Source: CAVVFX01 sp963747535
GTDB lineage: Bacteria; Acidobacteriota; Terriglobia; Bryobacterales; Bryobacteraceae
DNA length: 64,000 nucleotides
Assembly (NCBI GenBank): GCA_963747535.1
Contig: CAVVFX010000013.1
Location: forward strand, 186,001 to 250,000
Reading direction: 5' to 3'
Within the stretch, counting starts at the first letter, position 1. Each line of letters starts with the position of its first letter. The translations under genes were made by a program, and so were the position numbers. Under the pieces are notes generated by a model. The model was not told where the DNA came from, searched no databases, and was given only the letters and a program-made list of their open reading frames with translations. Shown piece by piece: positions 17,744 to 26,680 of the stretch.

Positions 17744-18232
17744 TTACCTTTTTGAAAGATGGGACATCATCAGCCCTAATGCGGCCGCGCCCAACCCTTG
17801 CACCAGAGTCGGATGCCGCGCATAAAAGCTGCTGGCTTCTTCGACGATTGACGGACTCTGCTGCTGCGCATGTTCGGCAGCCTGCTGCACTTCCTCAGGA
17901 CTCACTTGCGCCGCTTGTTCGGGAGTGATCTGTGTGCCGCTGCCTAATAAGTTTCCGAGATTTCCCAGTGCGCCCGAGGCCATTAATTGAGGACCGACAG
18001 ATTGGGCCAATTGATTTAGCAGGCCGGCTTTCTGGTCGGGATTCGAGTTTCCGAACAGGCTGCCGACCATCTGGCCGAACGGCGGGGTCTGGTCGGATTG
18101 AAAGGCATGAGACAGCGCTCCCGCCAGACCTCCCTGTCCCGCATTGGCGGCAACTTGCGAGAAAGCCTGTTCCAGGTTACCGGAGCCGCCAGCCAAAGAC
18201 TCCAGCGTGCCCATAAGATTCCCTAATCCCAT
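17744..18232 (-). CDS. Small Gly/Ala/Gln-rich protein of unknown function
   Basis: The 162-residue product (GLGNLMGTLESLAGGSGNLE, then GALSHAFQSDQTPPFGQMVG, GSLFGNSNPDQKAGLLNQLA, and near the end VQGLGAAALGLMMSHLSKR) lacks a signal peptide and has a single weakly hydrophobic helix at the C-terminus. I do not recognise an assigned function; the composition and SGN/GxLGNLLG spacing resemble acidobacterial proteins of the YidB-like/unknown type. It is the first gene of a two-gene unit with the GlsB-type stress membrane protein, which suggests a stress-linked role (inference). Confidence 0.65.
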   Translation of the reverse strand: MGLGNLMGTLESLAGGSGNLEQAFSQVAANAGQGGLAGALSHAFQSDQTPPFGQMVGSLFGNSNPDQKAGLLNQLAQSVGPQLMASGALGNLGNLLGSGTQITPEQAAQVSPEEVQQAAEHAQQQSPSIVEEASSFYARHPTLVQGLGAAALGLMMSHLSKR

Positions 18233-18300
18233 TTCGATAACTCCAACTTGAAATTGAACTACTCGCGGTATTGTATCTTATCGGGCGCAAGTAAGATATG

Positions 18301-21300
18301 TCAATTCGACGTCGCGGAAACCGTACCCGCCGAATTGGTCAGAGTCACCGTGACGGACACGATCTCACTGGTATTTCCTATGACCGTGAAGGGCTGGGCA
18401 TAAGTAAACTGGCTGCCGAACGCGGTCGACGCGGCGCTTTGGTACCAGGCCGTGAATAACGATGACACCGGCACGGTGAAGACGGAAGACGTGAAAGAAC
18501 CGCCGGGAGCCGCGTTGAGTTGGAAGACGGCTGTCGTCATGTCCCGCGTAGTCGAGTACCCGTTGATATCGACTTCCAGATAACCATTGGCGCGAATCAG
18601 CGTAACGGTCCGGATGACCGGCGCGGACTTCGGAATGGTGATGGTTGCAGTCGAGCCGGTTGCAGGTGTTACGTCCACTCCTCCCGCAGTCAAAGTTACG
18701 GTCAACGTAATGACGCCGGCCACCGTCCCGGTCTGGATCTGTAACGGCGGTAACGTGGTCGTGTTAGGCGGAACGGTAAAGGTAAACGTAGTGCCGCCGC
18801 TCGCAAACTGGATTGCAGGATCAACTATCGGCACGGTGGCGTTCGAGACAAATGTCAAGGTGACCGTGCCGGACAGCGCGAGCGGATAGCCCGCATTCAG
18901 TCCGAAGTCGATGGTCGGTTGCTGAGCCGGTCCCGACGTTGCGGGTGGATTGAGCCGCAGTGCCGGAGGAGGGGGCAGACTGACCGTGAAGTTCACGGGA
19001 ATGGATGAAGTGCCTCCCTGTTGGACCTGTACCGGATAGGTACCCGGAACCAACAGCAAGTTAGCCGGTACCGCAGCAGTAAGTTGCGTCGCACTGACGA
19101 AGGTGGTGGTGAGCGCGGTGGTGCCGAAATTAACGACCGGTGCCGAAGTGAAGCCGGTACCCGTCACCGTGAGAGTGAACGCCGCACCGCCAGCGGTGGC
19201 CGACGTCGGGCTCAGGGTGGTGATGACCGGCGGTGCAGGGGGATTGATCGTAAACGTGGACGCGGCGGAGACAACGTTGCCAGGATTAACAGCCGTCACC
19301 GTAACGGTTCCCGCTTGGGCAATCAATGTCGCGGGAACATCCGCGCTCACCGTGGTAGCGCTGACAAAGTGAGTCGTGAGGGCGGTAGTGTTCCATTGAA
19401 TCGTAGTCAGGACGAGGAACCCGGTGCCATTCACAATCAGGCTGAAAGCCGGACCTCCTGCCGTCGCGGAATTCGGCGAGAGCGAGGTAACGACCGGCGT
19501 CACCGGATTGATGGCGAAGGGCAGGGCATTGGAAACCAGCGGCGGCCCGTTCGGTACCTGGTTAACCACCGTGACGTTGACCGTTCCCGGCTGCGTCAAT
19601 CGTCCCGCGTCGACCGTCGCAGTCAATTGCGTGCCCGATACGAGGTTAGTGCTCAATGGCGCTCCATTCCACTGTACGGACGAGCCTTGGACGAAGCCAG
19701 TGCCGGTAAGCGTTAGGGTGAAAGCGGGATCGCCGACGTTCGCCGAGGTGGGCGAAATGCTGGTGAGCGTGGGTGCGGGGGCCGGAGTGATGGTCAGGGT
19801 CACGGCGTTCGACGGCGTGCCGCCGGGGTTTGCGACAGTGACCTGCGCGGTACCGGGTTGCACGATCTGGTTGGGCGGGACCAACGCAGTGACCTGCGTG
19901 GCACTTACAAAGGTCGACGGGACGACCACTCCGTTTACAGACACGTTCACGCCCGAAAGGAATCCCGTTCCGTTCACGGTGAGCGTGAACGCAGGGCCGC
20001 CCGCAGTTATGCTCGACGGCGAAATGCCGGTGATGGTCGGGACAGGCACCGTAATCGCCAGAGGCAGCGGGTTCGATGCCCCGCTTCCTGGATTCGTAAC
20101 CGTGACGGGTGACATTCCTGCTTGCTGGATCAGGCTCGCCGGCACGGCGGCCGTCAGTTGCGTGCTGCTCACGAAGGTCGTCGTCAACGACGCCGTTCCT
20201 AGCAGCACCGTCGCGCCGGACGCGAAGTTGGTGCCGTTTACGGTCAAGGTGAAAGCGGGTCCGCCAGCTACGACGGTAGACGGCGAAATACTCGTGATGG
20301 TTGGCACCGGCGCCAAGATCGTCAGGCTGACGGCACTGGACGCCGCTCCACCCGCATTCGCGACGGTAATCTGCACCGTCCCCGGCTGCGCCACCAGACT
20401 AGCCGGCACGATCGCGGTGAGTTGGGTAGCGCTCACGAAAGTCGTAGTCAAAGCGGTGCTGTTCAACGACACCGTCGCACCGCTCACGAAGCCCGTGCCC
20501 GTGACGGTCAAAGTGAAAAACGGTCCACCCGGCGGGACGGTTGATGGGGAAATACTCGTGATCGCCGGGGTCGGGACTGTAATGGTGAGGTTGACCGCGT
20601 TGGAGGCCGCACCACCCGCGTTGGCCGCGGTAACGGGAACGACACCACCTTTCGCGATAAGGTTAGCCGGTACTGTCGCGGCGAGCTGAGTCACGCTCAC
20701 GAACGTAGTGGTCAAAGCCGTTCCGTTCAAAGACACGGTTGCACCGGAGGAGAAGCCGGTCCCGTTTACAGTCAACGTGAATGCCGCACTGCCGGACGCT
20801 ACGGTGGAAGGAGAAATACTCGTAATCACCGGAGCCGCTGCCGTGATAGTGAACGGCAGCGCATTGGAGACCGCGGTGCCGACGCTCGCTGTCACGGATG
20901 CCGAACCCGCTTGCGCGATCAGGCTCGCGCTCACTGCTGCCGTCAATTGAGTCGGGCTGACGAATGTGGTAGTCAGCGCCGTGGTGTTCCAAAGCACCGT
21001 AGCTCCCGAAGCGAAGCCGGAACCATTCACCGTAAGAGTGAATGCCGGTCCACCCGCCGCGGCCGAGGATGGTGAGAGACTCGTCAGGCTCAGGCCCGGT
21101 GTAATCACCAACTGCAGGGCGGGAGGCGTCGTCTGACCCGTCGCGGCGGAGACGTCGATATTGACCGTTCCCGCAGCTGCGATGAGTGTCGCAGGGACTG
21201 AGGCGGTGAGTTGCGTGGAAGAGACAAAAGTGGTTGTCAGCGGGGTACCATTCCAGGTAACGCTGGTCGTGCTGAGGAATCCCGTTCCTGTCGCTGTAAG

Positions 21301-23832
21301 GGTGAAAGCCTGGCCGCCGGCCACGACCGTCGATGGAGAAATGCTGGTCAGCGTCAACGGATTTAAGATTGTGAAGGGAAGCGACGGGGGCTGCGGCGAG
21401 CCGGTCACACTGACTGCGGCTGTCCCGGCAGTTGTCAGTAGATTGGCTGGTACCGCGGCGGTGAGTTGCGTCGTAGAGACAAATGTAGTCGCCAACGGTG
21501 AGCCGTTCCAGGTCACTACCGTTCCCACAACGGTTGAGGACGTAGCTGCTCCGTACACGAAACCCGAGCCGTTCACGGTAATCGTAAAGCCTGGGCTGCC
21601 GGCCGGCGCAGAACTGGGCGACAGGCTGGTTAACGTGAGCGTCAGCGGACTCGTGATCGAGAAGGTCAGAGCGTTCGAGACCAGATTTCCATTCTGCGCG
21701 GTAATCGATGCCGACCCCTGCTGGGCGATCAGATTCGCCGGCACGGTGGCAGTCATCTGGGTGCCATTGACGACAGTAGTGGAGAGCAACGACCCGTTCC
21801 AATAAATATTCGTTCCTGAGACGAAGCCGGCGCCGTTGACCGTCAGAGTGAAAGCCGGACCGCCCGCCGCTGTTGATGAGGGTGACAGGCTGGTGAGCGT
21901 CAGTCCCGGTGTGATGACGAACGAAAGCGGCGCAGGGGATACCTGACCCGGCACCGATACGCCGACGGACACGGTCCCCGCCGTCGCGATCAGGTTAGCC
22001 GGAACGGTAGCGGCAAGTTGCGTGGCAGAGACAAAAGAAGTGCTCAGCGTAACACCGTTCCAGGTCACTAATGAGCCGTTGGAGAATCCGGTGCCGTTGG
22101 CCGTGAGGGTGAATGCCGCGCCTCCGGCTAACGCAGTGTTCGGAGAAATGCTGGTTAGGGTCAGTGCCACCGCGGTGATCGTAAATGTGGCTGCGTTGGA
22201 GACCACGTTCCCGGACAGTGCCGTGATTGAAGCCGTGCCGGGTTGTGCGATCAGAAGGGCCGGCACCGTGGCCGTGATCTGTCCGGCGTTGACCGAGGTG
22301 ATCGCCAACGCGGTGCTATTCCAGAGCACGCTGGTGCTGCTATTGAATCCCGTGCCATTTACCGTGAGAGTGAAGGCAGGTCCTCCGGCTAATGCGGAAG
22401 AGGGCGAGATGCTGGTGATCGAAAGGTTCGGCGTGATCACGAACGCAAGCGGCGACGAGGATGTCTGACCCGATGCCGCTACACCGACGGAGGCTGTCGC
22501 TGCGGTCGCGATCAAACTGGCCGGAACAGCAGCGGTAAGTTGCCCGGACGAGACGAACGTGGTGGTGAGTGGTGATCCGTTCCAGGTGATGACGGCGCCA
22601 CTCGAAAATCCGGCCCCATTCGCAGTGAGGGTGAATGCCGGACCGCCGGCTACAGCGGTGCTTGGGGAAATACTGGTGAGAGTCAACGGGGTCGCGGTGA
22701 TTGTAAAGGTCAGCGCGTTGGAAACCAGGTTTCCGAAGCGCACCGTGATCGAAGCCGTGCCTTGCTGTGCGATCAGAGCTGCCGGGACTGCGGCCGTGAT
22801 CTGTCCGGCGTTGACCACCGATTCCGACAGCGCCGTACTATTCCAGTAAGCAGTGGAGCTGCTGTTGAAGCCCGAGCCATTTATCGTGAGAGTGAAGGCG
22901 GGCCCTCCGGCAGCGGCGGAAGAAGGCGAGAGACTTGTGATCGCCAGATTCGGCGTAATCGTGACAGAAAGCGGCGCCGGCGATGTCTGGCCGGATGCCG
23001 CCACTCCGACTGACACTGTTCCTGCAGTGGTGATCAAACTGGCCGGAACTGCGGCCGTCAGTTGCGTGGCCGAAACAAACGTGGTGGTGAGTGACGATCC
23101 GTTCCAGGTCACCGCCGTCCCACTTGAAAAGCCGGATCCGTTGACAGTCAGCGTAAAGCCAGGAGATCCCGCCGTGACAGTAGTTGGCGAAATACTGCTA
23201 AGGAGCAAGGCTGGAGCGGTGACGGTGAAAGCAATGGACACCAACGCGGGGCTCCCCAGGTAGGATATGGATGCGATTCCCGGCGATGCGAGCAGCTTCG
23301 ATGAAACGATCGCCGTGACTTGCCCTGAGTTCACGTACGTGGTCTGGAGCGCGGTGCCGTTCCAGGTGATCGTGACGCCGGCGTTCGCCGACGTCGGTGC
23401 GGGGAAGTTCGCTCCATACACCGTGAGCGTCAGTGCCGGGCTGCCGGCTGGGGCGGAACTTGGTGACACGCTTAAGAGCGTCGGGGGAGGGGCCGTTACC
23501 GTGAAACTTACGTAATTGGAAATGCCCGTTCCCTGTACAACCGAAATCGATGCCGATTCGGGCGTGGTCAAAAGGCTCGCTGGAATGGTAGCTGTAATCT
23601 GGCTCGCCCCGTTAAACGCGGTGACGCTTAACTGGATCACCTGGTCTGCATTCAGAACGTTGAAATAGACCCGTGGTTGGGGAATTTGCGCGAATTGACC
23701 GTTAATCGTCAGGGTCACCGGCCCGCTACCCGCCACCGCTGAAGCCGGCGAGAGGTTACTGATCGTTTGCGGGAACGCCCATGGGGCGGCGGCCAGGAGC
23801 GTTGTCAGGAGAAACGAAGCTCGCCGGATCAT
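18301..23832 (-). CDS. Giant exported protein with 18 tandem IPT/TIG domains
   Basis: From the ATG at 23832 the product has a signal peptide (IRRASFLLTTLLAAAPWAF), then eighteen consecutive IPT/TIG immunoglobulin-like repeats of about 80-95 residues. Each begins like LTSISPSTAVAGGPAFTLT and continues GTGF.SG..V.WNG..L.TTFVS..QLTA.VPA.LIA..GT. The last 240 residues (ALRLNPPATSGPAQQPTIDF onward) form a different C-terminal module without a recognised name. IPT/TIG stacks act as stiff rods on surface proteins, so an adhesin or scaffold role is likely. The start overlaps the stop of the upstream propeller gene (ATGA at 23829-23832), and a 30-codon upstream extension is less likely. Repeat similarity makes this region prone to recombination and assembly error. 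Confidence 0.88.
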   Translation of the reverse strand: MIRRASFLLTTLLAAAPWAFPQTISNLSPASAVAGSGPVTLTINGQFAQIPQPRVYFNVLNADQVIQLSVTAFNGASQITATIPASLLTTPESASISVVQGTGISNYVSFTVTAPPPTLLSVSPSSAPAGSPALTLTVYGANFPAPTSANAGVTITWNGTALQTTYVNSGQVTAIVSSKLLASPGIASISYLGSPALVSIAFTVTAPALLLSSISPTTVTAGSPGFTLTVNGSGFSSGTAVTWNGSSLTTTFVSATQLTAAVPASLITTAGTVSVGVAASGQTSPAPLSVTITPNLAITSLSPSSAAAGGPAFTLTINGSGFNSSSTAYWNSTALSESVVNAGQITAAVPAALIAQQGTASITVRFGNLVSNALTFTITATPLTLTSISPSTAVAGGPAFTLTANGAGFSSGAVITWNGSPLTTTFVSSGQLTAAVPASLIATAATASVGVAASGQTSSSPLAFVITPNLSITSISPSSALAGGPAFTLTVNGTGFNSSTSVLWNSTALAITSVNAGQITATVPALLIAQPGTASITALSGNVVSNAATFTITAVALTLTSISPNTALAGGAAFTLTANGTGFSNGSLVTWNGVTLSTSFVSATQLAATVPANLIATAGTVSVGVSVPGQVSPAPLSFVITPGLTLTSLSPSSTAAGGPAFTLTVNGAGFVSGTNIYWNGSLLSTTVVNGTQMTATVPANLIAQQGSASITAQNGNLVSNALTFSITSPLTLTLTSLSPSSAPAGSPGFTITVNGSGFVYGAATSSTVVGTVVTWNGSPLATTFVSTTQLTAAVPANLLTTAGTAAVSVTGSPQPPSLPFTILNPLTLTSISPSTVVAGGQAFTLTATGTGFLSTTSVTWNGTPLTTTFVSSTQLTASVPATLIAAAGTVNIDVSAATGQTTPPALQLVITPGLSLTSLSPSSAAAGGPAFTLTVNGSGFASGATVLWNTTALTTTFVSPTQLTAAVSASLIAQAGSASVTASVGTAVSNALPFTITAAAPVITSISPSTVASGSAAFTLTVNGTGFSSGATVSLNGTALTTTFVSVTQLAATVPANLIAKGGVVPVTAANAGGAASNAVNLTITVPTPAITSISPSTVPPGGPFFTLTVTGTGFVSGATVSLNSTALTTTFVSATQLTAIVPASLVAQPGTVQITVANAGGAASSAVSLTILAPVPTITSISPSTVVAGGPAFTLTVNGTNFASGATVLLGTASLTTTFVSSTQLTAAVPASLIQQAGMSPVTVTNPGSGASNPLPLAITVPVPTITGISPSSITAGGPAFTLTVNGTGFLSGVNVSVNGVVVPSTFVSATQVTALVPPNQIVQPGTAQVTVANPGGTPSNAVTLTITPAPAPTLTSISPTSANVGDPAFTLTLTGTGFVQGSSVQWNGAPLSTNLVSGTQLTATVDAGRLTQPGTVNVTVVNQVPNGPPLVSNALPFAINPVTPVVTSLSPNSATAGGPAFSLIVNGTGFLVLTTIQWNTTALTTHFVSATTVSADVPATLIAQAGTVTVTAVNPGNVVSAASTFTINPPAPPVITTLSPTSATAGGAAFTLTVTGTGFTSAPVVNFGTTALTTTFVSATQLTAAVPANLLLVPGTYPVQVQQGGTSSIPVNFTVSLPPPPALRLNPPATSGPAQQPTIDFGLNAGYPLALSGTVTLTFVSNATVPIVDPAIQFASGGTTFTFTVPPNTTTLPPLQIQTGTVAGVITLTVTLTAGGVDVTPATGSTATITIPKSAPVIRTVTLIRANGYLEVDINGYSTTRDMTTAVFQLNAAPGGSFTSSVFTVPVSSLFTAWYQSAASTAFGSQFTYAQPFTVIGNTSEIVSVTVTLTNSAGTVSATSN

Positions 23833-24821
23833 TGCGTCACCTCCGCACTGGCGGCTGCCGGTTGTATCGCAGGGACGAAGACGACGCGCGGACCCGCAGC
23901 CGGGGCAGTATCGAGTAGCCATATAGGTGCTTTGCCGGGATGATTTAACCGGAAAGTAATGCCGTCAGTCATCGGAACCAGTGTGGTGAGATTGAATCCG
24001 CACTGCAGCGAAACACTCGCGCGGGTTGCCAAGTTAATCCCCAGCACATTCTGGTTGCCGGCGTTGGCGATCCAGAGTTGTGTTCCATCCGGGCTGAGGG
24101 CCGCACCCACCGGATCGGACACGCCGTCTGTATCCGAGGCCAGCAGCGTAATCGCGGCGTTACTGCCGGGAGACTGAATTTTCCAGACCTGATTGGCTGT
24201 TCGATCGGCCACCAGCGCATTCGCGCCCGAACTCCAAAGCAGGATCGAAGCCGTTTTTTCGAGTGTTGCCAACTGATACGTGTTGCCGTCCTGGCCGAGC
24301 CAGAAAAGCGCCTCGCCGCCGCCGGAGAGTGAAGAAGACGCCAGCAGCGAGCCATCGTCAGCCACCGCGAATGCCGTAATGGCGCCCGGAAGCAGATCAA
24401 TATTGAGTGCGTTCGCCGTCATAGAAGGCGTCGCGATGCCCGTAACTACCGTCAGGGTATTGCCGGCGGAATCGTAGAACGCTGCGGATGTGCCGGTCTC
24501 GCTGACGGCAACTCTGGCGCTAGCGGGCAGACCGCCGGGAAGCAACACCGTGTTGGCCACTCCCGCTGGCGAGAGGATGAGCGCGTTCCAACCCCCGTCG
24601 TTCACTACCGCGATGTTATTCCGCAATGAGAGGGCCGCGCTCGCGACCGGCGCTCCCAGCGGTAAGGGATCTCCAAAAACTGCGGCTCCCGGGGTTCCCA
24701 GCACCGGACGCAACGCCTGTCCTTTCGCGTCGAAAACATAGCCGAGCGACGGGCCGCCCAATGAAGTCTGCGCGTTAAGGGCGACGACTCCGGCTGCAAA
24801 CAGAAGTAAATGTCTGAACAT
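23829..24821 (-). CDS. Exported beta-propeller-like protein
   Basis: A signal peptide (MFRHLLLFAAGVVALNAQ) leads into a 310-residue region with propeller-like repeats: VSETGTSAAFYDSAGNTLTV, VADDGSLLASSSLSGGGEAL, LSPDGTQLWIANAGNQNVLG. No catalytic motif is seen. GGAGGAATTC precedes the ATG. Its stop overlaps the start of the 18 x IPT gene, and it lies 42 bases after the Ig-like gene, so the three form an operon of secreted proteins. It may bind to or be assembled with the IPT protein on the cell surface; that is inference from the operon only. Confidence 0.75.
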   Translation of the reverse strand: MFRHLLLFAAGVVALNAQTSLGGPSLGYVFDAKGQALRPVLGTPGAAVFGDPLPLGAPVASAALSLRNNIAVVNDGGWNALILSPAGVANTVLLPGGLPASARVAVSETGTSAAFYDSAGNTLTVVTGIATPSMTANALNIDLLPGAITAFAVADDGSLLASSSLSGGGEALFWLGQDGNTYQLATLEKTASILLWSSGANALVADRTANQVWKIQSPGSNAAITLLASDTDGVSDPVGAALSPDGTQLWIANAGNQNVLGINLATRASVSLQCGFNLTTLVPMTDGITFRLNHPGKAPIWLLDTAPAAGPRVVFVPAIQPAAASAEVTQ

Positions 24822-24863
24822 GAATTCCTCCTTGTCTATCGCGCGTGGCGAGCTTACCGTGCC

Positions 24864-25472
24864 CTATCGTGGAGCGCCGATGCTGCCGGCGCCGGGAATC
24901 ACTGCGACGGGTACATTCGTGGGGGAACTTCCCGCCCCCCCCCCGTGTGCCGAGACCGTCACCACGGTCGCGGCAACGGCGCCCACCACGAGAAAAGACA
25001 CCCACTTGGGTATCGCGCTACTTCCAGCAGCCGAGGCTGCGACGGCCAGATTTGTCTGATTGATGGTTGCCTGGGCGCTCTTGCCCTCATGCGATGCCTG
25101 CACCCGAATCTGGTACTTGCCGGCTGTATGATTAGGGCGCAAACCACGAGCGACTGCCTGACCCTTGCTATCGGTGGTCGCGGTCAGCGTGCGCGCTCCG
25201 CCCGGGAAGGTTCCGCCTGCCCCGTCGTTGGGCAGCAGAAAGACTACCACCGCGCCCGCAACTGGTTTATGGTTCTCGTCTTCCACCTGCACGATCGGCT
25301 CGCGCGCAGTTCGCTGGCGAATGTTGTTCATCGCGTCGTCGCCGTCGAGAATAGTGATCTGAAGACCGGCTGCGGGCGCCTGGGCCAGTGCCGTTGGAAA
25401 AAATAAGCTGGCAATGGCCAGAACTGCCGAACAGCAACGTACGACCCGCGCGATGCGCGATGCAAACAGCAT
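24864..25472 (-). CDS. Exported Ig-like domain protein with C-terminal membrane segment
   Basis: The product starts MLFASRIARVVRCCSAVLAI, an N-terminal membrane/signal segment, followed by an Ig-like/carboxypeptidase-regulatory-like domain (EPIVQVEDENHKPVAGAVVV, FPGGARTLTATTDSKGQAVA, GKYQIRVQASHEGKSAQAT) and a second hydrophobic segment near residue 165 (WVSFLVVGAVAATVVTVSA). I start at 25472 because GGAGGAG lies just before it; the ATG four codons earlier overlaps that site. A run of ten C on the plus strand (24935-24944, ten G in the coding strand) falls in the codons after the last membrane segment and could change the C-terminus by slippage. First gene of the secreted-protein operon. Confidence 0.72.
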   Translation of the reverse strand: MLFASRIARVVRCCSAVLAIASLFFPTALAQAPAAGLQITILDGDDAMNNIRQRTAREPIVQVEDENHKPVAGAVVVFLLPNDGAGGTFPGGARTLTATTDSKGQAVARGLRPNHTAGKYQIRVQASHEGKSAQATINQTNLAVAASAAGSSAIPKWVSFLVVGAVAATVVTVSAHGGGAGSSPTNVPVAVIPGAGSIGAPR

Positions 25473-25646
25473 TGGCTCCTCCATCCCCCCCGCTAGAGTG
25501 GGGAACTTCTGTTTTTGTGCGTTTCTTATCTTACCTCAATAACTATGAACCACGGCAACCTTTGTGTTTTGGAACGTAAATTCCCGGTTGGCGATCCCGT
25601 GAGCGCGGATGTACACTAACCTTATCGTGCAAGGAGCGGTTGGGAT

Positions 25647-26489
25647 ATGAAATTGGTAGCGGGAGTCGCATTGAGTATTCTGGCGGTGGCGGCGTGGTCG
25701 CAGAACGACAGTGAACTAACTCCTCGCGAGTTGTTTTATATCAAAGCCCCGGCGCCCGCCGCATCGAATGCCACTCCGAAGAAGGCCACGGGTGCCAAGC
25801 CCGCCGTTCCCCCGGTCAGCAAGCCGCCAGCGGATATCGTTGCGACCAGCAATCAGAAGGCTTCCGATACGTCCGCTCCTATCGTGAAGGTCAGTTACGC
25901 CCCTTTGGCTCTGAAATATAGCATCTTGCAAAGGAAGGGCAATAGCTTCGAAGAAGTGGATGCCGACACGCAGTTTCATTCGGGAGATCGCATTCGAGTC
26001 AAAGTGGCAACTAACTCGCCAGCCTATCTTTATATCGTGTTGGGCGGATCGAGCGGGCAATGGCGCGTGCTCTTTCCGTCGAAGGAAATCTCCGGCGGCA
26101 ATAATCGGATAGACGCCGGCGAGTCGTGCACCATTCCGCCGGAGAGCGACCCGCCCTTTTACTTTGATGAGACGGCCGGCGTCGAGAAGGTGTCGCTGGT
26201 GTTAAGCCGGTCGCCCGAACCCGACCTCGAAAAGCTCATCTACGCCGTCGGCGACCCCACTCGTAACGGAGCGCAAGAAGAGCAGAAGACGATTATGGCG
26301 CAGAACAATCCGATCGATGGTTCAGTGGTTGGTCATCTCCGCGACGAGGTGCTCGCGCGCGACCTGGTGTTCGAAAAGTACGACGGGACCACGCCGGATG
26401 GACAGCAGGAAAAGGCCGTCTACGCGGCGTCCCGCGACAAGACTTCGAATGCACGCCTGTTCGTCGACTTGAAACTGGTCCACAAGTAG
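25647..26489 (+). CDS. Exported DUF4384-domain protein
   Basis: A signal peptide (MKLVAGVALSILAVAAWSQ) is followed by a Pro/Ala/Lys-rich linker and, from about residue 90, a DUF4384-type domain: LKYSILQRKGNSFEEVDADT, FHSGDRIRVKVATNSPAYLY, VLFPSKEISGGNNRIDAGES. DUF4384 domains are often found on proteins encoded near Ser/Thr kinases and type VI secretion components, and this gene converges on the TssL-TssM-kinase operon across a family 1 repeat. The domain is thought to be beta-rich and periplasmic; its function is not established. The ATG at 25647 is well placed. A link to the neighbouring secretion-like module is inference. Confidence 0.8.
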   Translation: MKLVAGVALSILAVAAWSQNDSELTPRELFYIKAPAPAASNATPKKATGAKPAVPPVSKPPADIVATSNQKASDTSAPIVKVSYAPLALKYSILQRKGNSFEEVDADTQFHSGDRIRVKVATNSPAYLYIVLGGSSGQWRVLFPSKEISGGNNRIDAGESCTIPPESDPPFYFDETAGVEKVSLVLSRSPEPDLEKLIYAVGDPTRNGAQEEQKTIMAQNNPIDGSVVGHLRDEVLARDLVFEKYDGTTPDGQQEKAVYAASRDKTSNARLFVDLKLVHK

Positions 26490-26496
26490 CAGCCTG

Positions 26497-26606
26497 TGGC
26501 AGAAGTCGACGCCGGCCAAAGGCCTACTCCGTATAGCGGCGAGCCGCAAAAACGGCTGCTCCGCAGCCGGGCAGACCACAAAAACGATGGTCTGCCCCAC
26601 GGCAGG
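26497..26606 (+). repeat. Hairpin-rich dispersed repeat, family 1, copy C (full)
   Basis: The most complete copy with 32745-32860: GTGGCAGAAGTCGACGCC, GGCCAAAGGCCTACTCCG, TATAGCGGCGAGCCGC, GGCTGCTCCGCAGCC, GGGCAGACCA...TGGTCTGCCC. Lies between the convergent DUF4384 and kinase genes. Confidence 0.8.
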
Positions 26607-26680
26607 TCAGCGGACAAAGGTCGAGACAAGGTGTCTGCGCCACGGCCCCTAATCAGTTTTATGACCAGTAGAAGTAGGGG

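Noticed and set aside
19424..20689. Plus-strand open frame of 421 codons, with several similar ones up to 23.5 kb
   Set aside because: Antisense shadows of the GC-rich, highly repetitive IPT gene; their apparent repeats simply mirror the IPT repeats.
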